Assembly (NCBI RefSeq): GCF_000003815.2
Contig: NC_049980.1
Span: 12,731,075 to 12,795,074, forward strand
Source of the DNA: Branchiostoma floridae
Taxonomy: Eukaryota; Chordata; Leptocardii; Amphioxiformes; Branchiostomatidae
Length of the DNA stretch: 64,000 bases
Direction: 5' to 3'
In this document: positions 1-12,500 of the stretch, in pieces
How positions within the stretch are numbered: position 1 is the stretch's first letter
How the letters are laid out: the number at the start of each line of letters is the position of its first letter
Translations under genes and position numbers: made by a program
The notes under the pieces: generated by a model
The model's database searches: none
What the model was told of the DNA's origin: nothing
What the model saw: only the letters and a program-made list of their open reading frames with translations

Positions 1-3000
1 GTCTGTGCCCCGTACCAGCTCGATCACGTTCCAATAGGCTGATAGCCCCAATGTGAAACACAGGTGATACGGGCTGAACAAATTCAGCACCAGGTTCGCG
101 TCACAAATGCGGGAAATATAACTGTTGTGCAAATGTTCATATCATTCTAATTAGTATACAATCATATCTAAGGGTGAAAAGCCACATTGAATTCCAGTCA
201 AAATGTTGATTTAAGTAAATTCATGTTGTGTCCTACAAGGGATAAGCATATACTGTACATTTTGTGCATCAATACAAGAAAATGTGCTTTGATAAAATAT
301 TTTTCTTTTTCTTTTGCTTGTGATCAACATGGACCGTACAATCAATGATTTCCACACTCCAGACACAGTGTGTGAAATCGGGTTATGAAATCATTTAACA
401 GCAATCGTTCTCTAGATGAGAAATATATACATATTTATGGTCTATGGCTACAAAACAAACGATTCATTTTACCGCGCCCGGTGTCATTTGGGTCGGTGTA
501 GAATATCGTATTTCTCGGTACCTGGTTTCCTTTGCCGCAAACATGGCGGAGATTTAACTTCAACCCACGCTACCGGGGAGGAACGCCAGCCTTGCCGTGA
601 AGTTGAGAGGTAAGAAATACCATACATCTACGCATAGACGTCACTGTGTTGAAGAAAACGCGGAAAATCCCAGGTATGCCGTCGCTATATTACACGGAAG
701 GTGTGCAGTGTACGTAGCGTCACGCTACGTGTGATTGGACCAAGCAGCGATCTGCGTACCTTAGAAAATTTCCTTCCTTGTTTCGGGTTTGACATTACAT
801 GTTCCACCTTGGACGTCACACGAGCGGAAAATTTGTTATAGACATATAGTTGTATTGAATACCTTCTTGTGTCTGCACCTCATCAAGTAGAGCTATTTTA
901 TGGGTTATAATTTGTATGCATGTTACCTTGGAAACTGATTTCGAAAGCGCACTAAAAATGGCGGGCTCCAAGCTTCCATAAGCAACTGGTGTGATGTGTG
1001 ACATTCACCTGGCGGTTTTACTCACAGGCAGACTAAGTCAATTTCACGATCTATAAAAAGAAATGGTTGAGGAAATAGATTGTGTATGGTGCCTCCTAGA
1101 AGCCGGGTTTTCTTCGGGGAGGGGATGAGGGTAGATTACAATGCGTAGCTTGTAGAAGGAAGAGAATATGGGTGACTTTATGACGCAGTCTTAGCAACAG
1201 GCTTACCATATGGTTACAGACTGTGCACACGCACTAAGCCTGGTAAGACTACACTATAGGACCATAACTGCCTCAGGGCAGAGATGAACTTTCCTCCCCC
1301 CATGCCGCAACACATGTTAAAACAAAATTAAACTGCTCTTTTCCCCACCTTGGCAGTAACAGATTTTCACTAAGTAAAAGAGGCTGAAAACTGCCATGTT
1401 CATAATCTTTAGGATCTAGAATCAGCCATAGGAACCAGCGTGTTCCTTTCTACCCCCGGTATGTTGATCAACATGTATAAGCGGAAAGTCGCTTCCCGTT
1501 TCTAAAATCGTGATGTTTACAGTCAAGTGTGCTTGAACTCACCTGAGCATGTCCTGAAATGCAAGGTGGGCTTCTCTTTCATGTTTTCAACTGTCCACGC
1601 TATAAACTTTATTCCCTTGACTTGGTAGACAACACACAGCTAGGCATGAATATCAAAAGTAACTTGAATGAGAAAAGACTACATAAACACAAGGACGTTA
1701 TCTCATATAATGTCCTTGATAAACACCGTTGCAGTTGTGTTTCTTGTATTCATGATCACTCATCGTTTCTTGTTTGTTTGCCATGGTATTACTGATGTAA
1801 GAATTTTCATAATGTTGGTTACAGAACTACATCATTTAGTCAAAGTGTAAAAAAAACAAGGGCAATAAAAGAGACAAAGTAAGGTGGTACCAATATTTGA
1901 CGTGCTCTGTTCCAAACGATAGTTGTACAAAACGCGTAAGCAGCCGTAAATTAATTTTAATCAGTTAATACGGAACTATTATCGAAATGAAAGAAAACAC
2001 GGGTTAGAAATTTAAAAAATAAAACGTGTTAACCCGTGTTTGTTCGCCCATAAATGACACACTTCATTATCAATCATTCTACTGTATGAAAGTGAAACCA
2101 GAAGCTGCCATGTACTACGCACGAACTTGATTCCCCATGCGATTTCCCACCGGGAAGAACAAGGCCATATTGTGTCCCCTGTGTATAATCAATTACACAA
2201 TATTCTAACCCGAGCTAAAGATTAGCCCTTCCTGGGCCACCAAATTAATATAACATTCACCGACGCGCCGAAACCAAAATAATATTGCAGTTCCGTAAGC
2301 CACATACTTCTGATCAAACGATTTTGCGAAGTTTCTAGCCAAAACAAGTTGCAATGAAGCGTACTTTCACCAGTAACCAAGTTGGTAACCATGGTAGATA
2401 TGGTTATAAATAATGCAGAGGCATCAGACCTCCCACTACAGCTATTGTTCTCTTGTCACATCCAGTTGGACTTCTGACGTTTACTGACTGCAGTATGATT
2501 TCCCTCGGGGCCAGTGCTATGGTTTCTTACATCTTTGAGAAAACTAATTTTAGATCGTCTTGTCTTATTCAAATGAACAATGTCGTAATATCAACAAACC
2601 TTTCGATTTTTATTACACATGTTTCTCATACATCTATATGATCTGTAATCAAAATGAACATCGTCAAGCAGATACTTGGTGGAAGATAATAGCGTGATTG
2701 ACTACCATGATATCTAGTGACTACCATGCATTTCTAACGCGGCCAGCAAACCTATCGACAATGAGATAAGCCCCCCCCTCTCCTACCAGAAAACGTTACA
2801 ATCGTCCACCTAACACCTGCTTGGAAATTATCAACATTTAGTTCATAAGAGCGGAACAAGAATGGCCGTGGGTTAGCCTCATTGACAGGCATGGATGTGT
2901 GTTTGTATATGTGTGTTTGTATATGTGTGTTTGTATATGTGTGTTTGCATATAGGTCGGGCTTTTGAAGGGATCATAACGTTATGTGCTGTTTTCTGTTT

Positions 3001-4004
3001 TTATGGGACCAACCCATATGTCTGCTAGCAACAGAAAAAAGACAGCGCGAAGTTCTTTGTGGGGGAAGAATTTCTCACAAAATGAAACTAGTGACCAAAA
3101 CTATGTTGCCGCAGATCGATAAAATACACACACACACTAGAGAACAAAATCGCTCCCGTCTTTTCATACATACCTCTGGCTTACATGTCACTACTGAACA
3201 ATCAAAGGTCCCGCAGAAATGCAATACGTGTTTACACAAGCCAAAAGCAGATATTTACATAGCATCGACATTGTTCAGTACAGGCTTGAATAAGCCATAC
3301 TTGTATAGGGTATAGTCACAGATATAGGCCCAGTGCTATTCACGTACAAAACCCCACGGGGCTTAAAGGTATTCTGGTTAGCAGTTACTGTGTTAGGTAC
3401 TCGTACACCGGTGCACGACGGAAAAGGTTTCCTTGTTTATTGTGCCACTAGAATCGCCTTTCCTTATTAGTAACTTTTTGGTCATAAAAGTATCTTCGTT
3501 TTTGCTTGTTTGTTTATTTTGATGCCTTTTCCATTATTTGGTCGTCCCTCTATTTTAGCGCCTGTCACTCATAGCCAACCATAGCCTCCCGACTTTCTCA
3601 GCAGACCATGGTTGGGAACAATGTCACCCGTGGGTAGAGGTTGGTTGGGGAGGTTGCCTACTAGTCTGTGCTAATCGACTATAAAATACTAGTGATTTTG
3701 ACTAAAAGGAAGTCGGAAAAATATTCCGCTGAAATGCGAGCAGAGGAGCAACCGGGAGCTAGTACAGGAATCAGGATGGATTCCAGGCTACTCCCAACCC
3801 AGGGTCTGTTGGGGAGTGGTCGTGAGGGAAGCTGTGGAACGGTCCTGTATGTATGACAGGGGCTCACACATGCATGTATACTTCAAGCCTTGCAACGTTC
3901 CAATCAAAGATTCCGATGTAGATAAGATTTGGGAAGAATAGGAAAGAAAAAGCCACAAGCCCATTCTCCTTAACCCAGTTGTCAGTAAAATCTAGTATTC
4001 TATA
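1..4004. other. No gene recognised; intergenic
   Basis: I see no conserved coding exon on either strand in this stretch; the open frames are short and of random composition. An AAACATGGCGG stretch near 549 followed by a GAG/GTAAG donor-like site near 610 could be a non-coding first exon, because YY1-like ATGGCGG sites sit at many animal transcription starts. The ATG there runs into a stop after four codons, so it is not a coding start. Nothing ties it to a downstream gene. Confidence 0.5.
2897..2952. repeat. 14-bp minisatellite (GTGTGTTTGTATAT)n
   Basis: About four consecutive copies of GTGTGTTTGTATAT are directly visible. The last copy carries small changes. Confidence 0.85.
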
Positions 4005-4387
4005 TGGAGAATTAATGTGATAGCAACCTCTTTATCACATTAATTCTCCAAAGAGAGATCCAGGATTCTTATATGGAGAATTAATGTGATAGCAACCCCT
4101 TTATCACATTAATTCTCCATAGAGATATCCAGGATTCTTCTACTGGAGAATTAATGTGATAGCAACCCCTTTATAACATTAATTCTCCAAAGAGAGATCC
4201 AGGATTCTTATATGGAGAATTAATGTGATAGCAACCCCTTTATCACATTAATTCTCCATAGAGATATCCAGGATTCTTCTACTGGAGAATTAATGTGATA
4301 GCAACCCCTTTATAACATTAATTCTCCAAAGAGAGATCCAGGATTCTTATATGGAGAATTAATGTGATAGCAACCCCTTTATCACAT
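4005..4387. repeat. Palindromic tandem array, left arm (six 69-bp units)
   Basis: Six units start near 4005, 4074, 4144, 4213, 4282 and 4352. Each contains a hairpin: TGGAGAATTAATGTGATA, a 10-base loop (GCAACCCCTT or close), then the reverse complement of the first arm. Units are joined by a spacer of about 23 bases containing ATCCAGGATTCTT. Two spacer versions alternate, so the higher-order period is about 138 bp. The loop and spacer here are the reverse complement of those in the array at 5650-6545, so the two arrays form a large inverted repeat around about 1.25 kb. Confidence 0.92.
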
Positions 4388-4875
4388 ATACCTCATATAT
4401 GATATATGGGTACATATACATATACCACTGTTTGCCCTTGCCCTATAGCCATGACTCTAGGTGTAGAGGAGAAACTAGTTTATAAGGGTGGCACCAATAT
4501 GGAAGCGATGAGTCACGTTGAGTGTAGTTACCAACTTTGTTTTAAAATGATGCCAGTCTATCACATTAAACGAGTGTCACTTTTTATTCACCAGTGCACT
4601 TATTGAATACATGAATGCCTTGTTGGCTATGATACCATGTTTTGTCGTGTCAATTCTTGTTTACAATGTTTATGGTGCCTATTTTGACAATGTGGCCAAC
4701 TTGCTTTTGTACCCATCTTTTTTTCGCCCTATCTCGCTATTTTTGCAGTCTGCTAAGGGTGTCTTACATAAAATTTCCTTTCTGTAAAAATGAGAAGTTA
4801 ACTGCATGTGTTCCGACTCTATCGGTCTTCTTGAGTCTCAGTACTAGTATATAAATTACCAACGTCTCCACGGCC

Positions 4876-5110
4876 TACCCTGGGAGCCAGACAGAAACGG
4901 GTAGCTAGCGAGATTTGTTCGCGAGTTTTGTTCAGCCCGCCGACCTCACATTAGCGCTCCGGGGAGTTTCAGCCCGGAGGAGTTATCGCTACCCTCTTCC
5001 TAATCGGGCTTAAACTCCCCGGGGCGCTAATAGGAGCTCGGCGGGCCTAATTGTCTTGGGCTACCAAATAACTGTCCTAGCCTGCCCGATCTCGGATGGC
5101 CCCCAGGGTA
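4876..5110. mobile_element. hAT-type MITE, 235 bp
   Basis: The element begins TACCCTGGGAGCCA and ends with a sequence whose reverse complement is TACCCTGGGGGCCAT, giving imperfect terminal inverted repeats. It is flanked by the direct 8-bp duplication CCACGGCC (4868-4875 and 5111-5118). The interior folds back on itself (arms around ATTAGCGCTCCGGGGAGTTT and its complement). There is no coding capacity. Eight-base duplications and TA-starting ends are typical of hAT elements. It appears to have landed inside the head of the SINE-like sequence that resumes at 5111. Confidence 0.8.
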
Positions 5111-5118
5111 CCACGGCC

Positions 5119-5350
5119 TAGCAATCTGGATCCAATTCCATGGATCTGCGGGCCTGAGTTCGATCCCAGGGTCGGCTCGGTTCGGCTCGGACATGTTGTA
5201 AGACTTGTAAGAGATTGCTTTAGTCTTTCGGAAGGGACCCCGACCTAAAATGGAACTACCTTGTTCCTACCTGGCCTGACGAACTCTAAGAGTTCTCTAT
5301 GATGATAAAAGCTCCTTGGACAAACCCAGATGACTTTCTATGCCAATTAA
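5119..5350 (+). mobile_element. tRNA-derived SINE-like fragment
   Basis: The sequence CCTGAGTTCGATCCCAGGG matches a polymerase III B box (GTTCGATCCC). It is followed by a tRNA-unrelated body with ACATGTTGTAA and TTTCGGAAGGGACC. A related body (ACATGTTGTA, then a GGGATTCCC and TTCCG region) occurs at 13251-13500, suggesting a dispersed family. The boundaries are approximate and no poly-A tail or target duplication is clear. Confidence 0.5.
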
Positions 5351-5589
5351 ATGTTTTTGTCCCATCCCGCGGTGTTGGGGGAGTACCCTGTGACGTCTTT
5401 TCCGGTCTCATGTTCCCAAAATAGGGGGCGCTTCGTCAGTTTTCTCCAAAACAAGGACGTTATATAACCAACTGAAGTATATGTACGTAACATTCATAAA
5501 GTTTTTCCCCAAATAAAGGACATTATGTAACACCAAAATGTAACGTGTCTGGCGTTTAATTCCGTAAACGATTGCATGCTGCGAACTGG

Positions 5590-6000
5590 TGACGGTAACC
5601 ACATGCTGATGCGAACAGGCCTTTATCACAACTTTGTCAAATTAATTCACCAGTAGGAGAACCGTGGATCTCTATTTGGAGAAATAATGTGATAAGGGGG
5701 TTGCTATCACATTAATTTCTCCAGTAAGAATCGTGGATCTCTTTNNNNNNNNNNNNNNNNNNNNNNNNNNNNNNNNNNNNNNNNNNNNNNNNNNNNNNNN
5801 NNNNNNNNNNNNNNNNNNNNNNNNNNNNNNNNNNNNNNNNNNNNGTAATGACGGTAACCACATGCTGATGCGAACAGGCCTTTATCACAACTTTGTCAAA
5901 TTAATTCACCAGTAGGAGAACCGTGGATCTCTATTTGGAGAAATAATGTGATAAGGGGGTTGCTATCACATTAATTCTCCAGTAAAGATTTCTGGATCTT
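5590..6000. repeat. Direct duplication flanking an assembly gap
   Basis: About 140 bases before the gap (from about 5590) recur almost unchanged directly after it (from 5845). Both copies contain ACCACATGCTGATGCGAACA and the same first hairpin unit of the right array. The likely cause is an unmerged haplotype or tandem-repeat assembly problem rather than a biological duplication. Confidence 0.8.
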
Positions 6001-6545
6001 TCTATGGAGAATTAATGTGATAAGGGGGTTGCTATCACATTAATTCTCCATATAAGAATCGTGGATCTCTCAATGGAGAATTAATGTGATAAAGGGGTTG
6101 CTATCACATTAATTCTCCATATAGAATACTAGATATCTGTATGGAGAATTAATGTGATAAGGGGGTTGCTATCACATTAATTTTCCAGTAGAAGAATCGT
6201 GGATCTCTCTATGGAGAATTAATGTGATAAGGGGGTTGCTATCACATTAATTCTCCATATAAGAATCGTGGATCTCTTTATGGAGAATTAATGTGATAAG
6301 GGGGTTGCTATCACATTAATTTTCCAGTAGAAGAATCGTGGATCTCTCTATGGAGAATTAATGTGATAAGGGGGTTGCTATCACATTAATTCTCCAGTAG
6401 AAGATTTCTTGATCTCTCTATGGAGAATTAATGTGATAAGGGGGTTGCTATCACATTAATTCTCCAGTAGAAGATTCCTGGATGTCTCTATAGAGAATCA
6501 ATGTGATAACGGGGTTGCTATCACATTAATTCTTCAGAAGAAGGT
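5650..6545. repeat. Palindromic tandem array, right arm (about ten 69-bp units)
   Basis: Same palindromic unit as at 4005-4387 but in opposite orientation: arm TGGAGAATTAATGTGATA, loop AGGGGGTTGC, then the reverse complement of the arm. The spacer contains AGAATCGTGGATCTCT. Units recur about every 69 bases from 5935 to about 6535, with one or two more before the N run. The unit next to the interior and the last unit near 6480-6535 are the most diverged. Confidence 0.92.
5745..5844. other. Assembly gap (100 N)
   Basis: A run of exactly 100 N inside the right palindrome array; such a round size is usually a placeholder of unknown true length. Confidence 0.99.
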
Positions 6546-7839
6546 TGAAAATCCTTTGGCGAAAAAATGTGACAAAGTTTTTAGTTATCGCTATCACATA
6601 TTTTGTAATTATCACGCTTTTCATGAGAAATACTTTTTTGAGCTAAAAGAATGAGATAAATAGCTTCAACTTTCCGAAGCCACTAACCTGTTGCCCTAAT
6701 CAATGCAGAACATACATATTTTATACCGCAAGAATAATTCCCAGTGACGTAATCCCTCTGTAATTCCGTAATCCGGCATCATACCGACGTCAATAGCAGC
6801 TTGACGACCACAACCACCCCCGGTCATGGGCCGTGGGTGGAATATGTCGAAAACAGCTGACATTTCAGCTCACCATCACACATCGATATCTCCTCGGACC
6901 TACTCGCGTGTCGGTAACTTCAAAACTAGTCACACAGCTGCTCACTCCATTGTAACAATTATACAGTTCCGACGTTAAAAGCGTACTATTTTACATGGTC
7001 GTGGATACACATTCTTTTACAGTACATGCATCACAATATACACTGCTTTGTTGTTAGAAAATCTCTTCGTACATTCTTCGAATATTTTTACTGTCGTACG
7101 GAAGAATTAAATAGAGTTCATTTTATCCTGTGTAACAGTAAAATCGCCCACACGCTCCTTTTAGCTATAGCAGGGTGGTTCTACTAGCTATAGTAGCAAT
7201 ACGCCCCCACAACAGGTGGTTGCAGTAGAGTCGCTGAATGGCGACATCTAGCGACATTTGTTCTCAGTGCAATAATAATGCGCTACCGCTCTTCAGGTAG
7301 CGATGTTCAAAACTTGTCAGCCGATACCTCTGTGGGTATATCGTCGTCACATGAATCGTATATAACTTGTTATAATCAGATAAAGATATCTTTCCATGTG
7401 CACAATATCTTACCAAAACTGACAACAAGTCACTTATAGCGAACTTGTTTGGCACTTTTAAAACCGATGCCTCGACACTGACATACTGTAGGCAAATTAG
7501 CAACCCATTATCAATACCTCACCATGTACGAAACTACAAAATAGTCAATGTTCATCATATGTACGGTATTCATTGTTGTATTGATTAATCCTCCTCCACT
7601 TGCTTTCCAGAATAACATGAGAAATGTGATGTCAAAGATTCGTACCGACACCACGTGACCACCACCATGTCGTGCTGTGGAGGTGGCGAGGTACACGGAG
7701 ACAACAGGGTCAAACCGTTCAAGGTGAGAGGGGATTCGTTTGTATGGGGCGAAAGGAAGTGAGCTGATACTAGTAGTCAAGAAGAATATGACGTCATAAG
7801 ATCGGTCGTAGGCTCTAGTGGCTAACTCCATTTTCATGT
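6546..7839. other. No gene recognised
   Basis: AT-rich sequence with only short open frames. I see no conserved exon, RNA gene or clear repeat besides the ragged end of the palindrome array. Confidence 0.4.
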
Positions 7840-7948
7840 GCCTCGATAGCTCAGTTGGGAGAGCGTTAGACTGAAGTCCCGGAAGCCGGCATACTGGCTT
7901 GACAAATTGGAGATCTAAAGGTCCCTGGTTCAATCCCGGGTCGAGGCA
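7840..7948 (+). tRNA. tRNA-Phe(GAA)-like gene with a 36-base insert at the intron site
   Basis: A full cloverleaf can be drawn. Acceptor stem GCCTCGA (7840-7846) pairs with TCGAGGC (7941-7947), with discriminator A at 7948. D stem GCTC/GAGC is at 7849-7852 and 7861-7864. Anticodon stem TTAGA/TCTAA is at 7866-7870 and 7914-7918. T arm CCTGG-TTCAATC-CCGGG is at 7924-7940. The anticodon loop reads CTGAAG, then an insert at 7877-7912, then A, so the spliced loop is CTGAAGA with anticodon GAA (Phe) and a spliced length of 73. The insert lies between positions 37 and 38, the canonical nuclear tRNA intron site, and holds an AGCC/GGCT hairpin. Phe tRNA genes of animals normally lack introns. The acceptor stem also differs from the usual animal tRNA-Phe, so this may be an unusual active gene or a decayed or SINE-related copy. 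No clear TTTT terminator immediately follows, though T runs occur within 20 bases. Confidence 0.75.
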
Positions 7949-9527
7949 GGTTATTTTTTTACTTAATATTTCAACATTTTTTAATAACTTTTTGTTTCGT
8001 AATTTGATTTGATACATTTCGTGTATGATTTACTTACAATACATATACTTATAATATATAAGGAACATTAAACTGGACCTTGGTGTTGAAAACTCTTGCC
8101 AAATGCGATAATGGTGTGTTTGTTCTATTGGCGAACGTTAACGCAATTTTCTTAGTTCTATATGGTTCAAAATTAAACAGATTATTTACGTAATAGTCCT
8201 TTAGGTTTTTTTACAAGCACAACCTGTTCAATTGCGAAACAATTGCGAAGTGTTCGAGAACATGTTAGGTTGGTAATGATAACACTGGCGTTGTTAAGGA
8301 TGCGCCGCTAACTGGTATCAGTTACAGTCAATATTTCCTTCCAACCCATACCACCACCTTGGTCCGCAATATAGGCTGCATGTAAAAAAGGCGAAAATTG
8401 TGCTGAAAATTCTGTTGGAGTTGAAGGGACCGAAAGTTTAGTCAGACCAAAGACGCTGTTACTGGCGGTGCGGTGCGGTAGGTCTGTCGGCAGCCATGTG
8501 GTGCTGTAGCGGGCAGGGTCGGCAGCCGTATGCGATAGCCAGCTGTACGAGCCAGACCAGAGTCAAGCCAATACGCGTCAAGGTGGGCATATGATCGGTG
8601 CCAAAGTCTTTCGCTCACTTTAGGTGTTCTAAATCACTAGGTAGACGTTCAATCTTACCAAGGTCAATGTTAGCGCCCAGTTGTTAAGAAGCACAAGCGT
8701 GCTAGTATATAAAAAACTGCCAAAGCCGAAGAGTACACATCGAGGCTAGATAGAAGCTTAAATTATATAGCCAGGGGAGCAGGAATGAAGCTAGCATAAT
8801 AGTAGGCGTTCTATATATGATATTTTGAAACATAGCTCCAACATAGCTAGTATCATTATGTACTATAAAACACCTGTACTGACAAGAAAAAAAAAGTGAG
8901 CAAAGTAGTCTGACATATTTGATCAATATTTACAGCGCTACTAAGCTCACATAAACACGTATATGATTGTAAGATGCCTTGCCCCGGCTTACTTGGTCAA
9001 AATACGGGTGACAGACCAAGCCATTTCTCTCGACAAAATGCTCGAGAAGGCATGTACAATGTACATGTAAAAACTATGCAAATGAAATTTGTCGGACAAA
9101 AATGATAGGGGAAATCAGGACATTCCAATCAAGGACATCATATTGAACAACAAATTTACTGAATCATTTGAAATTGAAGTTTTCAATGTTTTTCACGAGT
9201 TCGACCGGCTTGTCCCCTTAATTATTTGTCATTGTTCTAGAACACACATGTCTCCATAGCAACGTGACAACACTAAAGGCACGACAGCGCAAATGACGCA
9301 TGGATATGATCGTTTGTCGTGTCGTGTTCAGAACAAAGGTAGTATGAACCAGGGACAGTTTGGAGGCTAAAACTATTCTTCCTCGAGTTTGAGAGAGAAA
9401 TCGATATTTTTGAGACAATAAGTCGGGTTGAAAATCGGTGAGCACGCCGTGTGTGACGTTTAGATGCAGTAGCCACCATTTTATATCATCTTGCGCGCCG
9501 ATGGCCACGCGCGTTTAAAGAGAATAA
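7949..9527. other. Intergenic; probable SLC44A1 promoter at its end
   Basis: No coding exon recognised. Close to the end (about 9465-9500) lies GTAGCCACCATTTTATATC, the reverse complement of a YY1-type site (AAAATGGTGGC), next to GC-rich sequence. It sits 30-60 bases upstream of the proposed SLC44A1 start codon and is a plausible core promoter. Confidence 0.35.
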
Positions 9528-12500
9528 ATGGGACAAACGGGCGGCAAGCCGGTCACTCAAGTCAGGGTAAAACCTACAAAGGTAAGACAACATTCATGTA
9601 GCTACAGAGAAGTAGAATCCGGAGAGAGAAAGGTGAACATGGGAGCAAAATAATTCGTTCGTGTCCATTTTGACCTGTCATTAGTGATACATGCAATTAA
9701 CTTTCTAGGTCAATATACGCAAAACAACGACGTTACATGCATACTCTGGTCGCCCAGGTAACAATACCAAATATCTCCAACCCCTGCAATATAAAATACC
9801 GTATTCGTGACTCATGTACATGTAAAGTGGGCATTTTTTTCAGTATATGTGTAATATCAGTGGAAACAAAGGGGAAACGGATCCCTATTAAAAGGAAGCT
9901 GTACATAAAATTTATGATTTATCATTTCCTAAACAAAGTTTACCCTAAGAAAGGACGTCATTTTACAGATAATTTGTCACTTTTGAAACTGCAACGAATT
10001 TTGTTAAAGCACAAATAGTTTAACTCTCGATGCCATCCATGAACCATTGCGGAGTGGTATGGTCTAGATGCGCACCCAAACGTGTGATTATCTGTAATTA
10101 TGCTGATGACGCAAAGACAGGTCGCACCGGTGCTGGGCACCACAGGCCAAAATATCTTTGTGACGGACATCGCTTCTTCATACATTCTCTGTTTTCGTGC
10201 TTTTCGTGTCTTTCATGACTGTATCAAGGGTAGGTAACGTCCTTTTTTATCAGTCTGCTACATCAGATTTTATAGTATTGTTTTGAATATAAATCACAGT
10301 GATATTTTCAACCGTGTCTTCTGGGAAGCCTGCCCGCAGTCGTGTGTGCGTGCCAAACCTCGTTAGACAACTTTCTTTTGTTCTCAAGCAGAGACTGCCC
10401 TTTGTTGTGTTTCTGTTGATAACCTAGCTGACACAAAACATGTAGTTTCTTCCGATCCTATGCCATATATTGTTTATGAACATACATGATATGAACGTTT
10501 CAAGGAAAGGTAAATGGTATCGACAACGTTTTGTTGAGTCGAAAAGCCTCGTGTGTAACGCTCAAGCCTTGCATTTTATGTCATTCCATTTGAAGCTGGT
10601 GCCGTTTTGTAATCCGTGGTGCGTACCTATATACAACTCCATGTACCGTGTTGTTTTAACTTATTTCCTAATTGTTAGAAGGGTGGCATGATGGTGAGAA
10701 GTTTTACGTTATGTATCCTTCGTTGTTTATCTGGACTAAAAATACTACAATGATCAAAGGCGATAACTTTGTCATAAAACAACTATGCAAAGTTTTTGAT
10801 TCATCGTTGACTTTTCCTAAAAATCTCTATCTGTGGTCCATCAACGGCAACTACCACATATGTGTGTATAATTTTTTATGTGACTTTTAACAAACAGAGA
10901 GCCCCGCTTTCCACATGTTAGGTCACATCAGGGGAAACGACTGGAAAGCCTGGTAGCCCCCCCCCCCCCCAACACAACCTGTAGTCATAAGGCATATTTT
11001 AACGGTTTAATTGTGTAGCTAACGTTATCTGTATCAGTAGGCATTCTCTCTTTTGAATATCCACAGACGTCTTTGTAATTATGCAGAAAAAGATGTGACT
11101 AAACATGGTAGTTTGGCGGCTTCGTCCTTGACTCAGCTCTTAATGAATGTCACACGTCCCAAAAGGCGTTCATTTTGTCATCCAACAACTATGTAAAATT
11201 AGTAACGACAAACATATTGATCACCAATCAGCTCCAAAACGGTGTTAAGCAAGTATTTATGAAAAAAAATTAAGTAGTCATGACCAAAGGCAACGTTTAA
11301 CATGAACGAAAACAAGAAGACAGAGTCTTAGCTTCTTATCATTGAAGTAATCTCTTTTATCTTGTGTTAGATCTCAGAATGTTTTACGTGTTATACGGCG
11401 TAGGTAATCAATCTCTTGTGCAATTTGTACCACAAGAACAACACTTATGTCACCGTGATTACACATACTTGTTTGAACGACATACAGCTAATATTGACCA
11501 ATGTGTCTGTGTTATTATGTATAGACGTGTATATATGGTAACAATACTCGTGGATGTAACGTTATGTGTATAAACAGACGGGTACGATTTTGTTCCTACC
11601 CCTCACTACTTTTCATGTTGTTAGGTGAAAATAATTTTTTTTCAAAGTAAAAAGGAATTTTAAGTAGAAGACGGAAACAAAGGTTGCTATGAAATCACAA
11701 TAGTATTGTGAAAAGTCGACGTCATGGTTTAGAAGTACAGTACTCTAGTCATGCTTTTACCAACGATGTTTTCTAGTCACAACGTGTCTTGTTCATAATC
11801 ATAATTCCAATGATATCAATCCACATATTCTTTATCTACAACTGACAACTAAATGATTTTTATGAAAATGGTGCAAAAAAATTAAATCTAACGTTACTGT
11901 ACCCCAAATGTGTTCCTGAGAGAAACAAAACTTTTGCAACCGGAATTAATAATTTGTGGGCGTAAATAATTTTGTTGTTAAATGTAACGTTATAGATGAT
12001 ATAACGTTCTGTAAATCGTTGCCATAATTTTCCGTCTACTAGAGTGGTGAGGAGCAGGAGGTGCCCGATGACTTTGACGGGCCGCTGTCGGAGAGGAGCT
12101 GCCGGGATGTCTTCTTCTTACTGCTGTTCCTGGCTTTCTGGGGCGGAATGGTGAGAAGGAAATACCACAGCCTTTTTTCTACCTTTGTATTCTGAGATTT
12201 TGTTTAAGTGTGCCTGCGTGGTAGAGTGGTTGGTTTCCATACCCTAGTTATAAGCACATCGGGCAAAAGTCCCAGAAATGTCCAAGTAAGAACATAAACA
12301 TTCTGTGTCTTCAATTTCATGCTAAATGCCTGTCTGTTGCCACAAGGGAACTAGTGGGAAAATGCATCTGATGGAATCAGTGAGAAACTCGTAATAATAA
12401 ATAATACAAGAAATTATTTAAGAAAAGAAAATATTTCACGAATGTCTTTGCTCTTTGTTTATATTCAAGTTACTTTAGAACTTATAGACAGCACAGAGAC

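Noticed and set aside
416-613. 65-codon open frame near the left edge
   Set aside because: Starts within AT-rich DNA and has no homology; the ATGGCGG nearby is more likely a YY1-type promoter site than a coding start.
4005-6545. CRISPR-like appearance of the palindromic array
   Set aside because: Spacers are near-identical between units, the host is a eukaryote with intron-containing genes, and the arrays form a large inverted repeat. This is a palindromic satellite or foldback element.
7511-8017. 168-codon minus-strand open frame
   Set aside because: It runs through the antisense of the tRNA-Phe-like gene (giving a GLNQGPLDLQ-type peptide); no independent coding evidence.
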